A stretch of DNA of 64,000 nt from Klebsiella sp. WP3-W18-ESBL-02 (GCF_014168815.1 NZ_AP021972.1:124001-188000); one strand, 5' to 3'. Positions 35,327-46,092 are shown, numbered from the stretch's first letter. The notes: generated from the sequence alone by a model not told the origin. Numbers and translations are program-made.

Positions 35327-36529
35327 ATGTTTCATCTTGATACCTTATCGACGCTCGTTGCCGCAACGCTGGTGTTGCTGCTCGGACGCAAGCTGGTCCA
35401 GAGTGTCCCCCTTCTCAAAAAATACACTATCCCCGAGCCCGTTGCGGGCGGCCTGCTGGTCGCGCTCGCGCTGCTGGTATTAAAGCAGAGTATCGGCTGG
35501 GAGATTGACTTCGACATGAGCCTGAAGGACCCGCTTATGCTGGCGTTCTTCGCCACCATTGGCCTGAATGCTAATATCGCCAGCCTGCGCGCGGGCGGCA
35601 AAGTGCTGGGTACGTTCCTGATCGTGGTGGTCGGGCTGCTGCTGCTGCAAAACGCGCTGGGCATCGGTATGGCGAAGCTGCTGGGGCTGGACCCGCTGAT
35701 GGGTCTGCTGGCCGGTTCTATTACTCTCTCCGGCGGTCATGGTACCGGCGCGGCGTGGAGTAAACTGTTTATCGAGCGCTACGGGTTTGCCAATGCTACC
35801 GAAGTGGCGATGGCCTGTGCCACGTTTGGTCTGGTGCTCGGCGGCCTGATTGGCGGCCCGGTGGCGCGTTATCTGGTGAAGCATTCGTCGTCGCCGAATG
35901 GAACGCCGGATGACCAGGCCGTACCGACGGCGTTTGAAAAACCGGACGTCGGGCGCAGCATTACCTCGCTGGTGCTGATTGAAACGATCGCCATGATCGC
36001 TATTTGTCTGACGGCAGGTAAAGTCATTGCGCAACTGCTGGCAGGCACGGCGCTGGAGCTGCCAACCTTCGTCTGCGTGCTGTTTGTGGGGGTGATCCTC
36101 AGCAACGGGATGGCGCTTTTGGGCTTTTATCGCGTGTTTGAACGCGCGGTTTCGGTGATGGGCAACGTGAGCCTGTCGCTGTTTCTGGCGATGGCGCTGA
36201 TGAGCCTGAAGCTGTGGGAGCTGGCGTCGCTGGCGCTGCCGATGCTGGTGATTCTGGCCACGCAGGCAATGGCAATGGGGCTGTACGCCATTTTCGTGAC
36301 CTACCGGATGATGGGCAAAAACTACGATGCGGCGGTGCTGGCCGCGGGGCACTGTGGTTTTGGTTTAGGCGCGACGCCTACGGCGATTGCCAATATGCAG
36401 GCTATTACCGAGCGTTTTGGACCGTCGCATACGGCGTTCCTGGTGGTGCCGATGGTCGGCGCGTTCTTTATTGATATCGTCAATGCCCTGGTGATTAAGC
36501 TGTATTTGATGCTGCCGATGTTTGCTTAA
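35327..36529 (+). CDS. gltS: Sodium/glutamate symporter GltS
   Basis: This 400-residue inner-membrane ESS-family transporter carries two inverted repeats of five membrane segments. Conserved pieces are YTIPEPVAGGLLVALALL, SITLSGGHGTGAAWSKLF and LAAGHCGFGLGATPTAIANMQAITERFGPSHTAFLVVPMVGAFFIDIVNALVIK. It imports glutamate with Na+. It is divergent to xanP as in E. coli, but its downstream neighbour is glpK instead of recG. Confidence 0.95.
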   Translation: MFHLDTLSTLVAATLVLLLGRKLVQSVPLLKKYTIPEPVAGGLLVALALLVLKQSIGWEIDFDMSLKDPLMLAFFATIGLNANIASLRAGGKVLGTFLIVVVGLLLLQNALGIGMAKLLGLDPLMGLLAGSITLSGGHGTGAAWSKLFIERYGFANATEVAMACATFGLVLGGLIGGPVARYLVKHSSSPNGTPDDQAVPTAFEKPDVGRSITSLVLIETIAMIAICLTAGKVIAQLLAGTALELPTFVCVLFVGVILSNGMALLGFYRVFERAVSVMGNVSLSLFLAMALMSLKLWELASLALPMLVILATQAMAMGLYAIFVTYRMMGKNYDAAVLAAGHCGFGLGATPTAIANMQAITERFGPSHTAFLVVPMVGAFFIDIVNALVIKLYLMLPMFA

Positions 36530-36534
36530 TGTGA

Positions 36535-36565
36535 AAATGCCGGAGGTCGGCTCCGGCATTTTTTT
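36535..36565 (+). terminator. Rho-independent terminator of gltS
   Basis: An 11-bp stem AAATGCCGGAG / CTCCGGCATTT with a 5-base loop and a T run lies 5 bases after the gltS stop. Confidence 0.85.
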
Positions 36566-36595
36566 GCCTGATGGCGCTTCGCTTATCAGGCCTAC
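36566..36595. repeat. REP element at the gltS-glpK junction
   Basis: GCCTGATGGCGC...CTTATCAGGCCTAC is a typical enterobacterial REP/PU palindrome. It sits at one boundary of the relocated glpK-glpX block. Confidence 0.75.
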
Positions 36596-36613
36596 ATACC
36601 TCTGCACGTTGTC

Positions 36614-38122
<1,509 letters not shown>

Positions 38123-38143
38123 AATGAACGTTCCGTAGTCAGA

Positions 38144-38992
38144 TTACAGCGAAGCATTGTGTTGATTCTGGCTGGAGGCCGCTTTCGGCTCTTCAACCTC
38201 GCAGGTGTCGCAGGGCAGGTGACGGCCAATCAGCTTGCGGTAGCTGAATGCGCCCAGCGCCGCGCCCACGATTGGCGCACACAGCGGCACCAGGAAATAC
38301 GGGATATCTTTGCCGCCGGTGAAGGCGACGTCGCCCCAGCCTGCCAGCCAGGCGAAGGCTTTTGGCCCAATGTCACGCGCCGGGTTCATCGCAAAGCCGG
38401 TCAACGGGCCCATGGAGGCGCCGATAACTGCAATCAGTAGGCCAATCAGCAGCGGTGCCAGCGGCCCACGCGGAATACCGTTGCCATCGTCGGTCAGCGC
38501 CAGGATAACGCCCATCAGGATAGCGGTAATCACCATTTCTACCGCGAATGCCTGCACAAAATTGATATGCGGGTTTGGATAGGTGGAGAAAATACCCGCC
38601 AGCTCAAGGCTTTCTACGCTGCCGCGCACCATATTGTGCGTGTGTTCGAAGTCGATGAAAAGGTTGTAGTACAGACCGTAGACCAGCGCGGCGGCGCAGA
38701 AGGCGCCAGCAAACTGGGCAACGATAAACGGCACGACTTTGCGGCCGTCGAAGCAGGCGAACAGCCACAGGGCAATGGTCACTGCCGGATTAAGATGCGC
38801 GCCGGAAACCCCAGCGGTCAGGTAGATGGCCATCGCCACGCCCAGACCCCAGATGATACTGATTTCCCACTGGCCGAAGCTCGCACCGGCGACCTTCAGC
38901 GCAGCAACACATCCCACGCCGAAAAATATCAACAACCCGGTACCGAGAAACTCTGCGATGCACTGGCCTTTTAAGGTTGATGTCTGGCTCAT
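38144..38992 (-). CDS. glpF: Glycerol facilitator GlpF
   Basis: This 282-residue aquaglyceroporin has six membrane helices and two NPA half-helices: SGAHLNPAVTIALW and FAMNPARDIGPKAF (the Asp after Arg in the second is the GlpF hallmark). It passes glycerol across the inner membrane. The start MSQTSTLKGQCIAEFLG matches E. coli; the longer frame upstream is not used. It is the first gene of the glpF-glpK unit, divergent to zapB. Confidence 0.96.
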   Translation of the reverse strand: MSQTSTLKGQCIAEFLGTGLLIFFGVGCVAALKVAGASFGQWEISIIWGLGVAMAIYLTAGVSGAHLNPAVTIALWLFACFDGRKVVPFIVAQFAGAFCAAALVYGLYYNLFIDFEHTHNMVRGSVESLELAGIFSTYPNPHINFVQAFAVEMVITAILMGVILALTDDGNGIPRGPLAPLLIGLLIAVIGASMGPLTGFAMNPARDIGPKAFAWLAGWGDVAFTGGKDIPYFLVPLCAPIVGAALGAFSYRKLIGRHLPCDTCEVEEPKAASSQNQHNASL

Positions 38993-39412
38993 AATCGGAA
39001 TCCTGAAGACTAATTGATGATTATTGTGTGCATAAGCGTTCGCGACGCTCATGTTGCCTTGTAGGCATAGTGTTAATTTATCGTTAACGAGCGTAAACGA
39101 GAAATATCGAAATTGAAATGTGTGTGTCACGTCAAGAAATGAGCGTTTTCGCGCCAAAAAACGCACAGTTTTGGAACGAAAAGTGTGAGGAAGGGAACAT
39201 TTCGCTTGTTAAACAGTAAACAATTTAATGAGTATTGATGTCTATGCTCCAGGTCTAGACCGAAAATTGCGGAGAACCGCAATCTACAGGCTCTGGCGCT
39301 GGACAGGGGCTACTGGGCTTCATACAATCGACCACAAGCCGTGCGCTTATTTACGTTAAGGCGTCACCGGGGTTCCGGGACGATATCAACGCCTTGCAAG
39401 ATCAGGAGAGGT
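38993..39412. promoter_or_regulatory. Divergent glpF / zapB promoter region
   Basis: About 420 bp without a gene. A/T-rich segments around 39190-39240 (AACATTTCGCTTGTTAAAC) resemble GlpR operator halves (ATTTCGC-like) and are candidate glpF operators. The zapB ribosome site GGAGAGG precedes 39413. Confidence 0.45.
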
Positions 39413-39658
39413 ATGACGATGTCATTAGAAGTGTTTGAGAAACTGGAAGCGAAAGTTCAGCAGGCGATTGATACCATCACGCTGTTGCAGATGGAAATCG
39501 AAGAGCTGAAAGAAAAGAACAACACGCTGGCGCAGGATGTACAGGCTGCACAGCATAGCCGTGAAGAGCTGGAACGTGAAAACAACCAGCTGAAAGAACA
39601 GCAGAGCGGCTGGCAGGATCGTCTGCAGGCGCTGCTGGGCCGCATGGAAGAAGTCTGA
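39413..39658 (+). CDS. zapB: Cell division factor ZapB
   Basis: This 81-residue protein is essentially one coiled coil (LEVFEKLEAKVQQAIDTITLLQMEIEELKEKNNTLAQDV...LERENNQLKEQQSGWQDRLQALLGRMEEV) and nearly equal to E. coli ZapB. It binds ZapA and helps build the Z-ring network and its link to the chromosome terminus. The start MTMSLEV follows the ribosome site; MSLEV (39419) is the alternative. In E. coli it is followed by rraA; here by sbp. Confidence 0.95.
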   Translation: MTMSLEVFEKLEAKVQQAIDTITLLQMEIEELKEKNNTLAQDVQAAQHSREELERENNQLKEQQSGWQDRLQALLGRMEEV

Positions 39659-39863
39659 TTCCACCTCTCCCCGGGCGGTTGCTAACTTCCTGGGGAAGCT
39701 TTTCCCTTCTGATTTTCCCCCGCTGAGTGATTTCGCGCATCCGCGCTGAGTCCGCTTTCATATATTTCAAAACTGCATAATCAATCTTTTTTTATTCTTT
39801 AATCATTGGTTAGATTTCTGGCAGGCTAGCCCCATTACAACACAACAGATAAGAGAGCGGGCG

Positions 39864-40853
39864 ATGAACAAGTGGGGCGTAGGGTTGACTCTTTTGCTGG
39901 CTTCCACCAGCGTACTGGCTAAGGATATTCAATTACTGAACGTGTCTTACGATCCGACGCGTGAACTGTATGAGCAATATAACAAGGCGTTCAGCGCGCA
40001 CTGGAAAAAAGAAACCGCTGATAACGTGCTGATTCGTCAGTCCCACGGTGGCTCCGGTAAGCAGGCGACCTCCGTCATCAACGGTATTGATGCCGACGTG
40101 GTGACCCTGGCGCTGGCCTATGACGTTGACGCCATCGCCGAGCGCGGGCGTATTGACAAAAACTGGATCAAACGCCTGCCGGATAACTCTGCGCCGTACA
40201 CCTCCACCATCGTGTTCCTGGTGCGTAAAGGCAACCCGAAACAGATTCATGACTGGAACGATCTGATCAAACCGGGCGTTTCCGTGATTACCCCGAACCC
40301 GAAAAGCTCCGGCGGCGCTCGCTGGAACTACCTGGCGGCCTGGGGCTACGCCCTGCACCACAACAACAACGACCAGGCTAAAGCGCAGGACTTCGTGAAG
40401 GCGCTGTATAAGAACGTGGAAGTGCTGGACTCCGGCGCGCGCGGCTCCACCAACACCTTCGTAGAACGCGGCATTGGCGACGTGCTGATTGCGTGGGAAA
40501 ACGAAGCGCTGCTGGCGACAACCGAGCTGGGTAAAGACAAGTTCGAGATAGTCACCCCGAGCGAGTCGATTCTCGCCGAGCCGACCGTTTCCGTGGTCGA
40601 CAAAGTGGCGGAGAAAAAAGGCACGACCGCGGTGGCGGAAGCCTACCTGAAGTACCTCTACTCGCCTGAAGGCCAGGAGATTGCGGCGAAGAACTTCTAC
40701 CGTCCGCGTGACCCGGCGGTGGCGAAGAAGTATGAAAACGCGTTCCCGAAACTGAAGCTGTTTACCATCGACGATGAGTTCGGCGGCTGGACGAAAGCGC
40801 AGAAAGAGCATTTCTCCAACGGCGGCACCTTCGACCAAATCAGTAAGCGTTAA
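39864..40853 (+). CDS. sbp: Periplasmic sulfate-binding protein Sbp
   Basis: This 329-residue protein has signal peptide MNKWGVGLTLLLASTSVLA. The sulfate-binding fold reads DIQLLNVSYDPTRELYEQYNKAF, QSHGGSGKQATSVINGIDADVVTLALAYD and NPKSSGGARWNYLAAWGYAL. It delivers sulfate or thiosulfate to the CysTWA ABC importer. Length equals E. coli Sbp. In E. coli pfkA lies upstream; here zapB does. A strong terminator follows. Confidence 0.96.
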   Translation: MNKWGVGLTLLLASTSVLAKDIQLLNVSYDPTRELYEQYNKAFSAHWKKETADNVLIRQSHGGSGKQATSVINGIDADVVTLALAYDVDAIAERGRIDKNWIKRLPDNSAPYTSTIVFLVRKGNPKQIHDWNDLIKPGVSVITPNPKSSGGARWNYLAAWGYALHHNNNDQAKAQDFVKALYKNVEVLDSGARGSTNTFVERGIGDVLIAWENEALLATTELGKDKFEIVTPSESILAEPTVSVVDKVAEKKGTTAVAEAYLKYLYSPEGQEIAAKNFYRPRDPAVAKKYENAFPKLKLFTIDDEFGGWTKAQKEHFSNGGTFDQISKR

Positions 40854-40864
40854 TCTCGAAAAAC

Positions 40865-40892
40865 GCCCGGCTAATCTGCCGGGCATTTTTTT
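40865..40892 (+). terminator. Rho-independent terminator of sbp
   Basis: Stem GCCCGGC / GCCGGGC with a 6-base loop and a 7-base T run lies 12 bases after the stop. Confidence 0.85.
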
Positions 40893-40899
40893 GTGCCTC

Positions 40900-40935
40900 G
40901 TAGGCCGGATAAGGCGTTTACGCCGCCATTCGGCA
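40900..40935. repeat. REP element between sbp and cdh
   Basis: GTAGGCCGGATAAGGCG...CGCCGCCATTCGGCA is a typical REP/PU palindrome. Confidence 0.7.
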
Positions 40936-41014
40936 ATGCACGCCAGACTGCCAATGTTCTGTTGGTCACAAAACTGCGTTACTCTTCCCCCTCGGTTTAA
41001 CATGGGGAGAACAC

Positions 41015-41770
41015 ATGACAAGGTTAAAATACCTGCTGGCCGCGCTGCTGGTGATGGCCATTGCGGCAGGCGCCGGCGGCTGGTACTGGCTGAACGCCGG
41101 CAACCCGGACGCCCTACGCCAGATTGTGCTGGAGCAGTGCGTACCCAACCAGCTCGAGCATCAGACCCCGAAGCCGTGCGCTGACGTGAACCCGAAGGGT
41201 GGCTACGTGCTGTTTAAAGATCGCAACGGTCCGTTGCAGTATCTGCTGATGCCAACCTACCGTATCAATGGTACTGAAAGCCCGCTGCTGCTTGACCCGC
41301 TGACGCCGAACTTTTTCTGGCAAGCGTGGCAGCGTCGTATGATCATGAGCGACAAGCGGGGCGCGGAAGTCCCCGATAGCGCGATCTCTCTGACCATAAA
41401 CTCCCGTACCGGGCGGACGCAAAACCATTTTCATATCCATATTTCCTGCCTGCGCAAAGACGTTCGTGAGCAGTTAGACGGTGATATCGCCGCCATTAGC
41501 AGCCGCTGGCTACCGCTGCCGGGTGGGTTGATGGGGCATGAATATCTGGCGCGTCGCGTCACCGAAAATGAGCTGGCGCAGCGTAGCCCGTTCCTGATGC
41601 TGGCGGAAGAAGTACCGGAAGCACGTGATCATATGGGGCGTTTTGCGCTGGCGTTGGTTAAGCAAAGCGATGACTCGCTGTTGCTGCTGGCAACCGAGCG
41701 CAACCTGCTGACGCTGAACCGCGCCTCCGCCGAAGAAATCCAGGATCATCGCTGCGAGATTCTGCAATAA
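41015..41770 (+). CDS. cdh: CDP-diacylglycerol pyrophosphatase Cdh
   Basis: This 251-residue membrane-anchored enzyme has an N-terminal hydrophobic segment (YLLAALLVMAIAAGAGGWYWL). It hydrolyses CDP-diacylglycerol to CMP and phosphatidate. The HIT-like motif NHFHIHISCLRKDVR is visible, with LMPTYRINGTESPLLL upstream. Length equals E. coli Cdh, and it follows sbp as in E. coli. Confidence 0.93.
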   Translation: MTRLKYLLAALLVMAIAAGAGGWYWLNAGNPDALRQIVLEQCVPNQLEHQTPKPCADVNPKGGYVLFKDRNGPLQYLLMPTYRINGTESPLLLDPLTPNFFWQAWQRRMIMSDKRGAEVPDSAISLTINSRTGRTQNHFHIHISCLRKDVREQLDGDIAAISSRWLPLPGGLMGHEYLARRVTENELAQRSPFLMLAEEVPEARDHMGRFALALVKQSDDSLLLLATERNLLTLNRASAEEIQDHRCEILQ

Positions 41771-41843
41771 CCCCACCTAATCTGGCGTTTACCTGTCTGG
41801 CCTGTCGTCGTATGCTTGCTGAAAAAAACGACAGGAGACAGGT

Positions 41844-43148
41844 ATGTCGCTCTGGTTTTCTCACCCTCTTTTCCTCCCTTCACTGATCGTTGGCGTGACT
41901 ATCCTGCTGTGGGCGACGTCGCTGCTGCCGGAGTTTATTACCGCGCTGCTGTTTTTCGCGGCAGCGATGACGGCGAAAATTGCCCCGCCGGACGTTATTT
42001 TTGGCGGCTTTGCCTCTTCGGCCTTCTGGCTAGTTTTTAGCGGGTTTGTGCTCGGCATTGCCATCCGCAAGACGGGGCTGGCCGACCGGGCGGCGCGGGC
42101 GTTGTCGGCGCGGCTGACGGACTCCTGGCCACTGATGGTCGCGAGCGTCGTGCTGCTGAGCTATGCGCTGGCGTTTGTGATGCCTTCCAATATGGGACGT
42201 ATCGCGCTGCTGATGCCGATTGTGGCGGCGATGGCGAAACGCGCCGGTATTGAGGACGGTACCCGTGCGTGGTACGGCCTGGCGCTGGCGGTCGGTTTCG
42301 GTACTTTCCAGCTTTCGGCCACTATTTTGCCCGCCAACGTACCTAACCTGGTGATGAGCGGGGCGGCGGAAGGGGCCTATGGGATCCACCTGAACTATGT
42401 ACCTTATCTGCTGCTGCATACTCCGGTGCTGGGCTGGCTGAAAGGCGCGGTGCTGATTGGCCTGATCTGCTGGCTGTTTCCCGGTAAACCGCATCCGCCC
42501 CGCGATCTTGACCCACTGCCGCCGATGAGCGGTGAGGAGAAGCGTCTGGCGTGGCTGCTGGCGGTGGTGCTGACGTTGTGGGTGACGGAGAGCTGGCACG
42601 GCATTGGGCCCGCCTGGACGGGGCTGGTGGCGGCGGTTGTCACGCTGTTGCCGCGCGTTGGGTTTATTTCCGGCGATGAATTTGCCAGCGGCGTGAATAT
42701 GCGTACCTGTATTTATGTGGCCGGGATCCTTGGGCTGGCGATCACCGTTACCCAAACGGGAATTGGCGATGAGGTGGGCAATGCGCTGCTGCATATTATG
42801 CCGCTGAGTGAGGATGCGCCGTTTACCAGCTTCCTGGCGTTGACCGGCATTACCAGCGCGCTGAACTTTATTATGACCGCCAACGGCGTACCGGCGCTGT
42901 ATACCACCTTTGCTCAGAGCTTCTCGGATGCCACCGGCTTCCCGCTGCTGAGCGTGATCATGATTCAGGTACTGGGCTACTCGACGCCGCTGCTGCCGTA
43001 TCAGGCATCACCGATTGTGGTGGCGATGGCGCTAGGGAAAGTGCCCGCGCGCGCGGGGATGTTGCTGTGTCTGGCGCTGGCAGCGGTGAGTTATCTGCTG
43101 CTGTTGCCGCTGGACTATGTGTGGTATCAGGTGCTGGGCAAGCTATGA
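41844..43148 (+). CDS. SLC13/DASS-family anion permease
   Basis: This 434-residue protein has about 11-12 membrane segments. It carries the SLC13-type pattern: FWLVFSGFVLGIAIRKTGLADRAARAL, MPSNMGRIALLMPIVAAMAKRAG and the second half LGYSTPLLPYQASPIVVAMALGKVPARAG. The family imports di/tricarboxylates, sulfate or related anions with Na+ or H+; the substrate here cannot be read. It lies 73 bases after cdh and converges on tpiA. In E. coli nothing stands between cdh and tpiA, so this is an added gene. Its GC content is like that of its neighbours, so recent transfer is not obvious. Confidence 0.8.
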   Translation: MSLWFSHPLFLPSLIVGVTILLWATSLLPEFITALLFFAAAMTAKIAPPDVIFGGFASSAFWLVFSGFVLGIAIRKTGLADRAARALSARLTDSWPLMVASVVLLSYALAFVMPSNMGRIALLMPIVAAMAKRAGIEDGTRAWYGLALAVGFGTFQLSATILPANVPNLVMSGAAEGAYGIHLNYVPYLLLHTPVLGWLKGAVLIGLICWLFPGKPHPPRDLDPLPPMSGEEKRLAWLLAVVLTLWVTESWHGIGPAWTGLVAAVVTLLPRVGFISGDEFASGVNMRTCIYVAGILGLAITVTQTGIGDEVGNALLHIMPLSEDAPFTSFLALTGITSALNFIMTANGVPALYTTFAQSFSDATGFPLLSVIMIQVLGYSTPLLPYQASPIVVAMALGKVPARAGMLLCLALAAVSYLLLLPLDYVWYQVLGKL

Positions 43149-43153
43149 GCATC

Positions 43154-43185
43154 TGCCGGATGGCGCTGCGCTTATCCGGCCTACA
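43154..43185. repeat. REP element between the SLC13 gene and tpiA
   Basis: TGCCGGATGGCGC...CTTATCCGGCCTACA is a typical REP/PU palindrome just after the permease stop. Confidence 0.75.
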
Positions 43186-43188
43186 AAA

Positions 43189-43210
43189 AAACCGGCCATA
43201 GGGCCGGTTT
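43189..43210 (-). terminator. Terminator of tpiA
   Basis: Stem AAACCGGCC / GGCCGGTTT with loop ATAG; on the minus strand a T run follows. A second hairpin AACCTGGC / GCCAGGTT (43216-43237) lies between it and the tpiA stop. Confidence 0.8.
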
Positions 43211-43244
43211 ATTAAAACCTGGCGCGGTGGCCAGGTTCAAAATC

Positions 43245-44012
43245 TTACGCGTTTTTCGCTGCTTCTGCTGCTTTAACGATCACCGCGAAAGCGTCTGCTT
43301 TCAGGGATGCGCCGCCAACCAGCGCGCCGTCGATGTCCGGCTGGGTGAACAGTTCTGCTGCGTTGCCCGCGTTCACGGAACCGCCGTACTGGATGATAAC
43401 CTGTTCAGCGATTTTCGCGTCAGCTTTCGCGATGTGGTCACGAATGAATTTGTGAACCGCCTGAGCCTGAGCTGGGGTAGCAGATTTGCCGGTACCGATA
43501 GCCCATACCGGTTCGTAAGCAATAACCGCGCCTTCGAAGGCCGCAGCGCCCTGAGTTTTCAGCACAGCGTCGATCTGACGTGCGCACACTTCTTCAGTTT
43601 TGCCCGCTTCGTTTTCAGCTTCGGTTTCACCGATGCACAGAACCGGGATCAGACCCTGTTCTTTCAGCACGGCAAATTTCTTCGCGATCAGCTCGTCAGA
43701 TTCTTTGTGGTAGGTACGACGCTCAGAGTGACCGATGATGATGTAGGTTGCGCCAACATCTTTCAGCATTTCAGCGGAGGTTTCACCGGTGAATGCGCCG
43801 GACAGGTTCAGGTCAACGTTTTGCGCGCCCAGGTGGATGTGGCTGCCGGCAGCGGCATGCTTAGCCATATCGATATACATTTCCGGCGGCGCGATAGCCA
43901 CGCCGCAGCCAGCTACGCCGGCCAGCTCGGTACGCAGGTTAGCAATCAGCTCGTGTACCATGTGGCGGCTGCCGTTCAGTTTCCAGTTACCCATCACTAA
44001 AGGATGTCGCAT
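43245..44012 (-). CDS. tpiA: Triose-phosphate isomerase TpiA
   Basis: This 255-residue TIM-barrel enzyme interconverts dihydroxyacetone phosphate and glyceraldehyde 3-phosphate. Residues MGNWKLNGS (catalytic Lys), IIGHSERR (catalytic His) and IAYEPVWAIGTGKSATPAQAQ (catalytic Glu and loop 6) are all present. It is a single gene with its own terminator. It is convergent with the SLC13 gene. Confidence 0.98.
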   Translation of the reverse strand: MRHPLVMGNWKLNGSRHMVHELIANLRTELAGVAGCGVAIAPPEMYIDMAKHAAAGSHIHLGAQNVDLNLSGAFTGETSAEMLKDVGATYIIIGHSERRTYHKESDELIAKKFAVLKEQGLIPVLCIGETEAENEAGKTEEVCARQIDAVLKTQGAAAFEGAVIAYEPVWAIGTGKSATPAQAQAVHKFIRDHIAKADAKIAEQVIIQYGGSVNAGNAAELFTQPDIDGALVGGASLKADAFAVIVKAAEAAKNA

Positions 44013-44120
44013 TTCGATTCTCCACGCTTGTCAGCGAATTAAGGAATATGGCCGCCCGTCAGGGCAGCATGGTCTGTGAAACAGTATAGAGATTGATCGC
44101 TTTGAAGGCTTTGCTTTTTA

Positions 44121-44717
44121 TCATTTATTGTCCCCTTCAAGATTTTCAGATAGCGCCAGCTTAATCGGTTCAACGGCGAAGGTCAGCCCTTTTTCGCCAT
44201 TATCTGCGACAACATAGCGCACGGCGCCTTCAGTGCTGGCGAAGTAATGTTTTCCCTTCCCCTGCGATAGCAGCTTTTGCAGTTTTTGCTGGCTTTGCGG
44301 TTTGGTTAGCGTCGGGAGGACCGCGCGCATCAGGGCGCTCATGTACTCCAGCGCTTTGTTTTTTGCCGCCTTCTGCTCCGGCCCCTGAATGGGCAGCCAG
44401 GTTATCTGGATAGATTTAATCTTCAGGGTGCCGCGCTCCAGCGCCGTTGAGGCGTAGAGGTTTTCATTTATCTTGCTGGCGGCGCGGGTAATCGTGAGCT
44501 GGTCCCGGCTGGAGGCAATCGAGCGAAATTCACCGAGCGGCAGGCCGGGATTCTGCGTATTGAATTGTTCCCGGAACTGGCTGATGGAGAGGTCAAACGC
44601 CGGAGCGCCCGCCAACAGGTATGGGGCAACGGCGGCGGGCTTTTCCGCCGACAGCGAAGCCTGGCTGAAGCTCAGCGTGATGAGCCCTGCCAGACAGAGC
44701 GTGATCCAGTGTTTCAT
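44121..44717 (-). CDS. yiiQ: Periplasmic DUF1454 protein YiiQ
   Basis: This 198-residue protein has signal peptide MKHWITLCLAGLITLSFSQASLSA and a mature domain of the DUF1454 family (PYLLAGAPAFDLSISQFREQFNTQNPGLPLGEFRSI). The function is unknown. Its position next to tpiA and divergent to yiiR is as in E. coli, and length matches. Confidence 0.9.
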   Translation of the reverse strand: MKHWITLCLAGLITLSFSQASLSAEKPAAVAPYLLAGAPAFDLSISQFREQFNTQNPGLPLGEFRSIASSRDQLTITRAASKINENLYASTALERGTLKIKSIQITWLPIQGPEQKAAKNKALEYMSALMRAVLPTLTKPQSQQKLQKLLSQGKGKHYFASTEGAVRYVVADNGEKGLTFAVEPIKLALSENLEGDNK

Positions 44718-44828
44718 GCCAATTGTCCTCTTCTTTGCAGATGACGATTAAAACGGGAACCGCCTCGCTTGTCAAAATGTGCCCACTTCGGGGTAAACTA
44801 CGCGGCACAACGATAAAGGAAAGGCTAC

Positions 44829-45260
44829 ATGACTCTACAGCAATGGTTGTTTTCCATTAAAGGGCGTATTGGGCGCCGCGACTTCTGGATTTGGATTGCC
44901 ATATGGGCCGTCACGATGGTGGCGCTGTTCAGCCTTGCCGGCGGCGGGCTGGTCGATCTGCAAACGGCGGCATTTATGCTGGTGTGTCTGCTGTGGCCGA
45001 CAGCGGCGGTGACGATTAAGCGTCTGCATGACCGCGGGAAATCAGGCCTCTGGGCGCTACTGATGGTGCTGGCGTGGATGCTGCTGGCGGGTAATTGGTC
45101 AATGCTGCCCGGCGTATGGCAGTGGGGCGTAGGGCGGTTTATTCCTACGCTGATTATCGTCATGATGCTGATAGACCTGGGCGCATTTGTTGGCACCCAG
45201 GGCGAAAATAAATACGGTAAAGACACGCAGGCCGTGAAGTACCGCGCCGATCACCAGTAG
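44829..45260 (+). CDS. yiiR: DUF805 inner-membrane protein YiiR
   Basis: This 143-residue protein carries the DUF805 signature WLFSIKGRIGRRDFWIWIA near the N-terminus, about four membrane segments and the conserved KRLHDRGKSGLWALL motif. The function is unknown. It ends by overlapping the convergent fpr gene by 10 bases. E. coli has yiiS and uspD between yiiR and fpr; both are missing here. Confidence 0.9.
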   Translation: MTLQQWLFSIKGRIGRRDFWIWIAIWAVTMVALFSLAGGGLVDLQTAAFMLVCLLWPTAAVTIKRLHDRGKSGLWALLMVLAWMLLAGNWSMLPGVWQWGVGRFIPTLIIVMMLIDLGAFVGTQGENKYGKDTQAVKYRADHQ

Positions 45261-45997
45261 TGTTCGGCGGTCATGTGGCCCGGCCGACGGCGCAGGTGCT
45301 TGGTCATCTGGCGGGTCTCTTTCAGCAGCTGTTGGGTATCGCGCACCATCTGCGGGTTACCGCACAGCATCACATGGCTGGTCTGCGCATTCATCGGTAA
45401 ACCAACGGCGGCTTCCAGCGCACCGCTTTCAATCAGCGCGGGAACGCGCCCGGTCAGCATCCCCGGCGTTGTTTCGCGGCTGACGACCGTCTGAATGCGT
45501 AGCTTTCCGGCATAGCGCTCTGCCAGCGCTCGCATCTGCGGCAGGTAGCTGAGGTCGGCGGCGTAGCGCGCGGCGTGGACCAGCACCAGATTTTTAAAGC
45601 GTTCCAGGTCTTTCCCTTCTTCGAGAATCGAGAGGTAGGGGCCAATCGCCGTACCGGTTGCCAGCATCCACAGGGTTTCGCAGTCGGGCACCTCTTCCAG
45701 CACGAAAAATCCTGCGGCTTCACTGACGACCTGCACTTCATCACCCGGCTTTAACGCGGCCAGGCGTGGGCTGAGCTTGCCGTCCGGAACGGTGACCAGA
45801 TAGAACTCAAGATCGGGATTGCTGGGGGCGTTAACGTAAGAGTAGGCGCGTTGTACCCGCTCGCCGTCGATGTCGAGCCCCAGCTTGGCGAACTGTCCGG
45901 CGGTAAACGGGTGAACCGGCGCGTGGACGGTAAGGCTAAACAGTGCGTCGGTCCAGTTCTGTACTTTAACGACTTTGCCCGTAACCCAATCTGCCAT
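45251..45997 (-). CDS. fpr: Ferredoxin/flavodoxin-NADP+ reductase Fpr
   Basis: This 248-residue FAD enzyme passes electrons from NADPH to flavodoxin or ferredoxin. The FAD site RAYSYVNAPSNPDLEFYLVTVPDGKLSPRLAALKPGD and the NADP site LWMLATGTAIGPYLSILEEG are visible. The C-terminus HMTAEHYW is typical of E. coli Fpr. In E. coli it is SoxRS-regulated; I did not locate a clear soxbox. It lies downstream of glpX with a hairpin in between. Confidence 0.96.
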   Translation of the reverse strand: MADWVTGKVVKVQNWTDALFSLTVHAPVHPFTAGQFAKLGLDIDGERVQRAYSYVNAPSNPDLEFYLVTVPDGKLSPRLAALKPGDEVQVVSEAAGFFVLEEVPDCETLWMLATGTAIGPYLSILEEGKDLERFKNLVLVHAARYAADLSYLPQMRALAERYAGKLRIQTVVSRETTPGMLTGRVPALIESGALEAAVGLPMNAQTSHVMLCGNPQMVRDTQQLLKETRQMTKHLRRRPGHMTAEHYW

Positions 45998-46049
45998 GGC
46001 GAATCTCCTCTCATTCTCGTTATCTTATCTTCACCGCGACGAGAGAAGA

Positions 46050-46073
46050 TTTCCAGCCCGAAAAGGCTGGAAA
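46050..46073 (-). terminator. Hairpin between glpX and fpr (glpX terminator)
   Basis: Stem TTTCCAGCC / GGCTGGAAA with a 6-base loop, 20 bases after the glpX stop on the minus strand. The T run is moderate. Confidence 0.65.
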
Positions 46074-46092
46074 GCTCAATTGATCAAACGGG

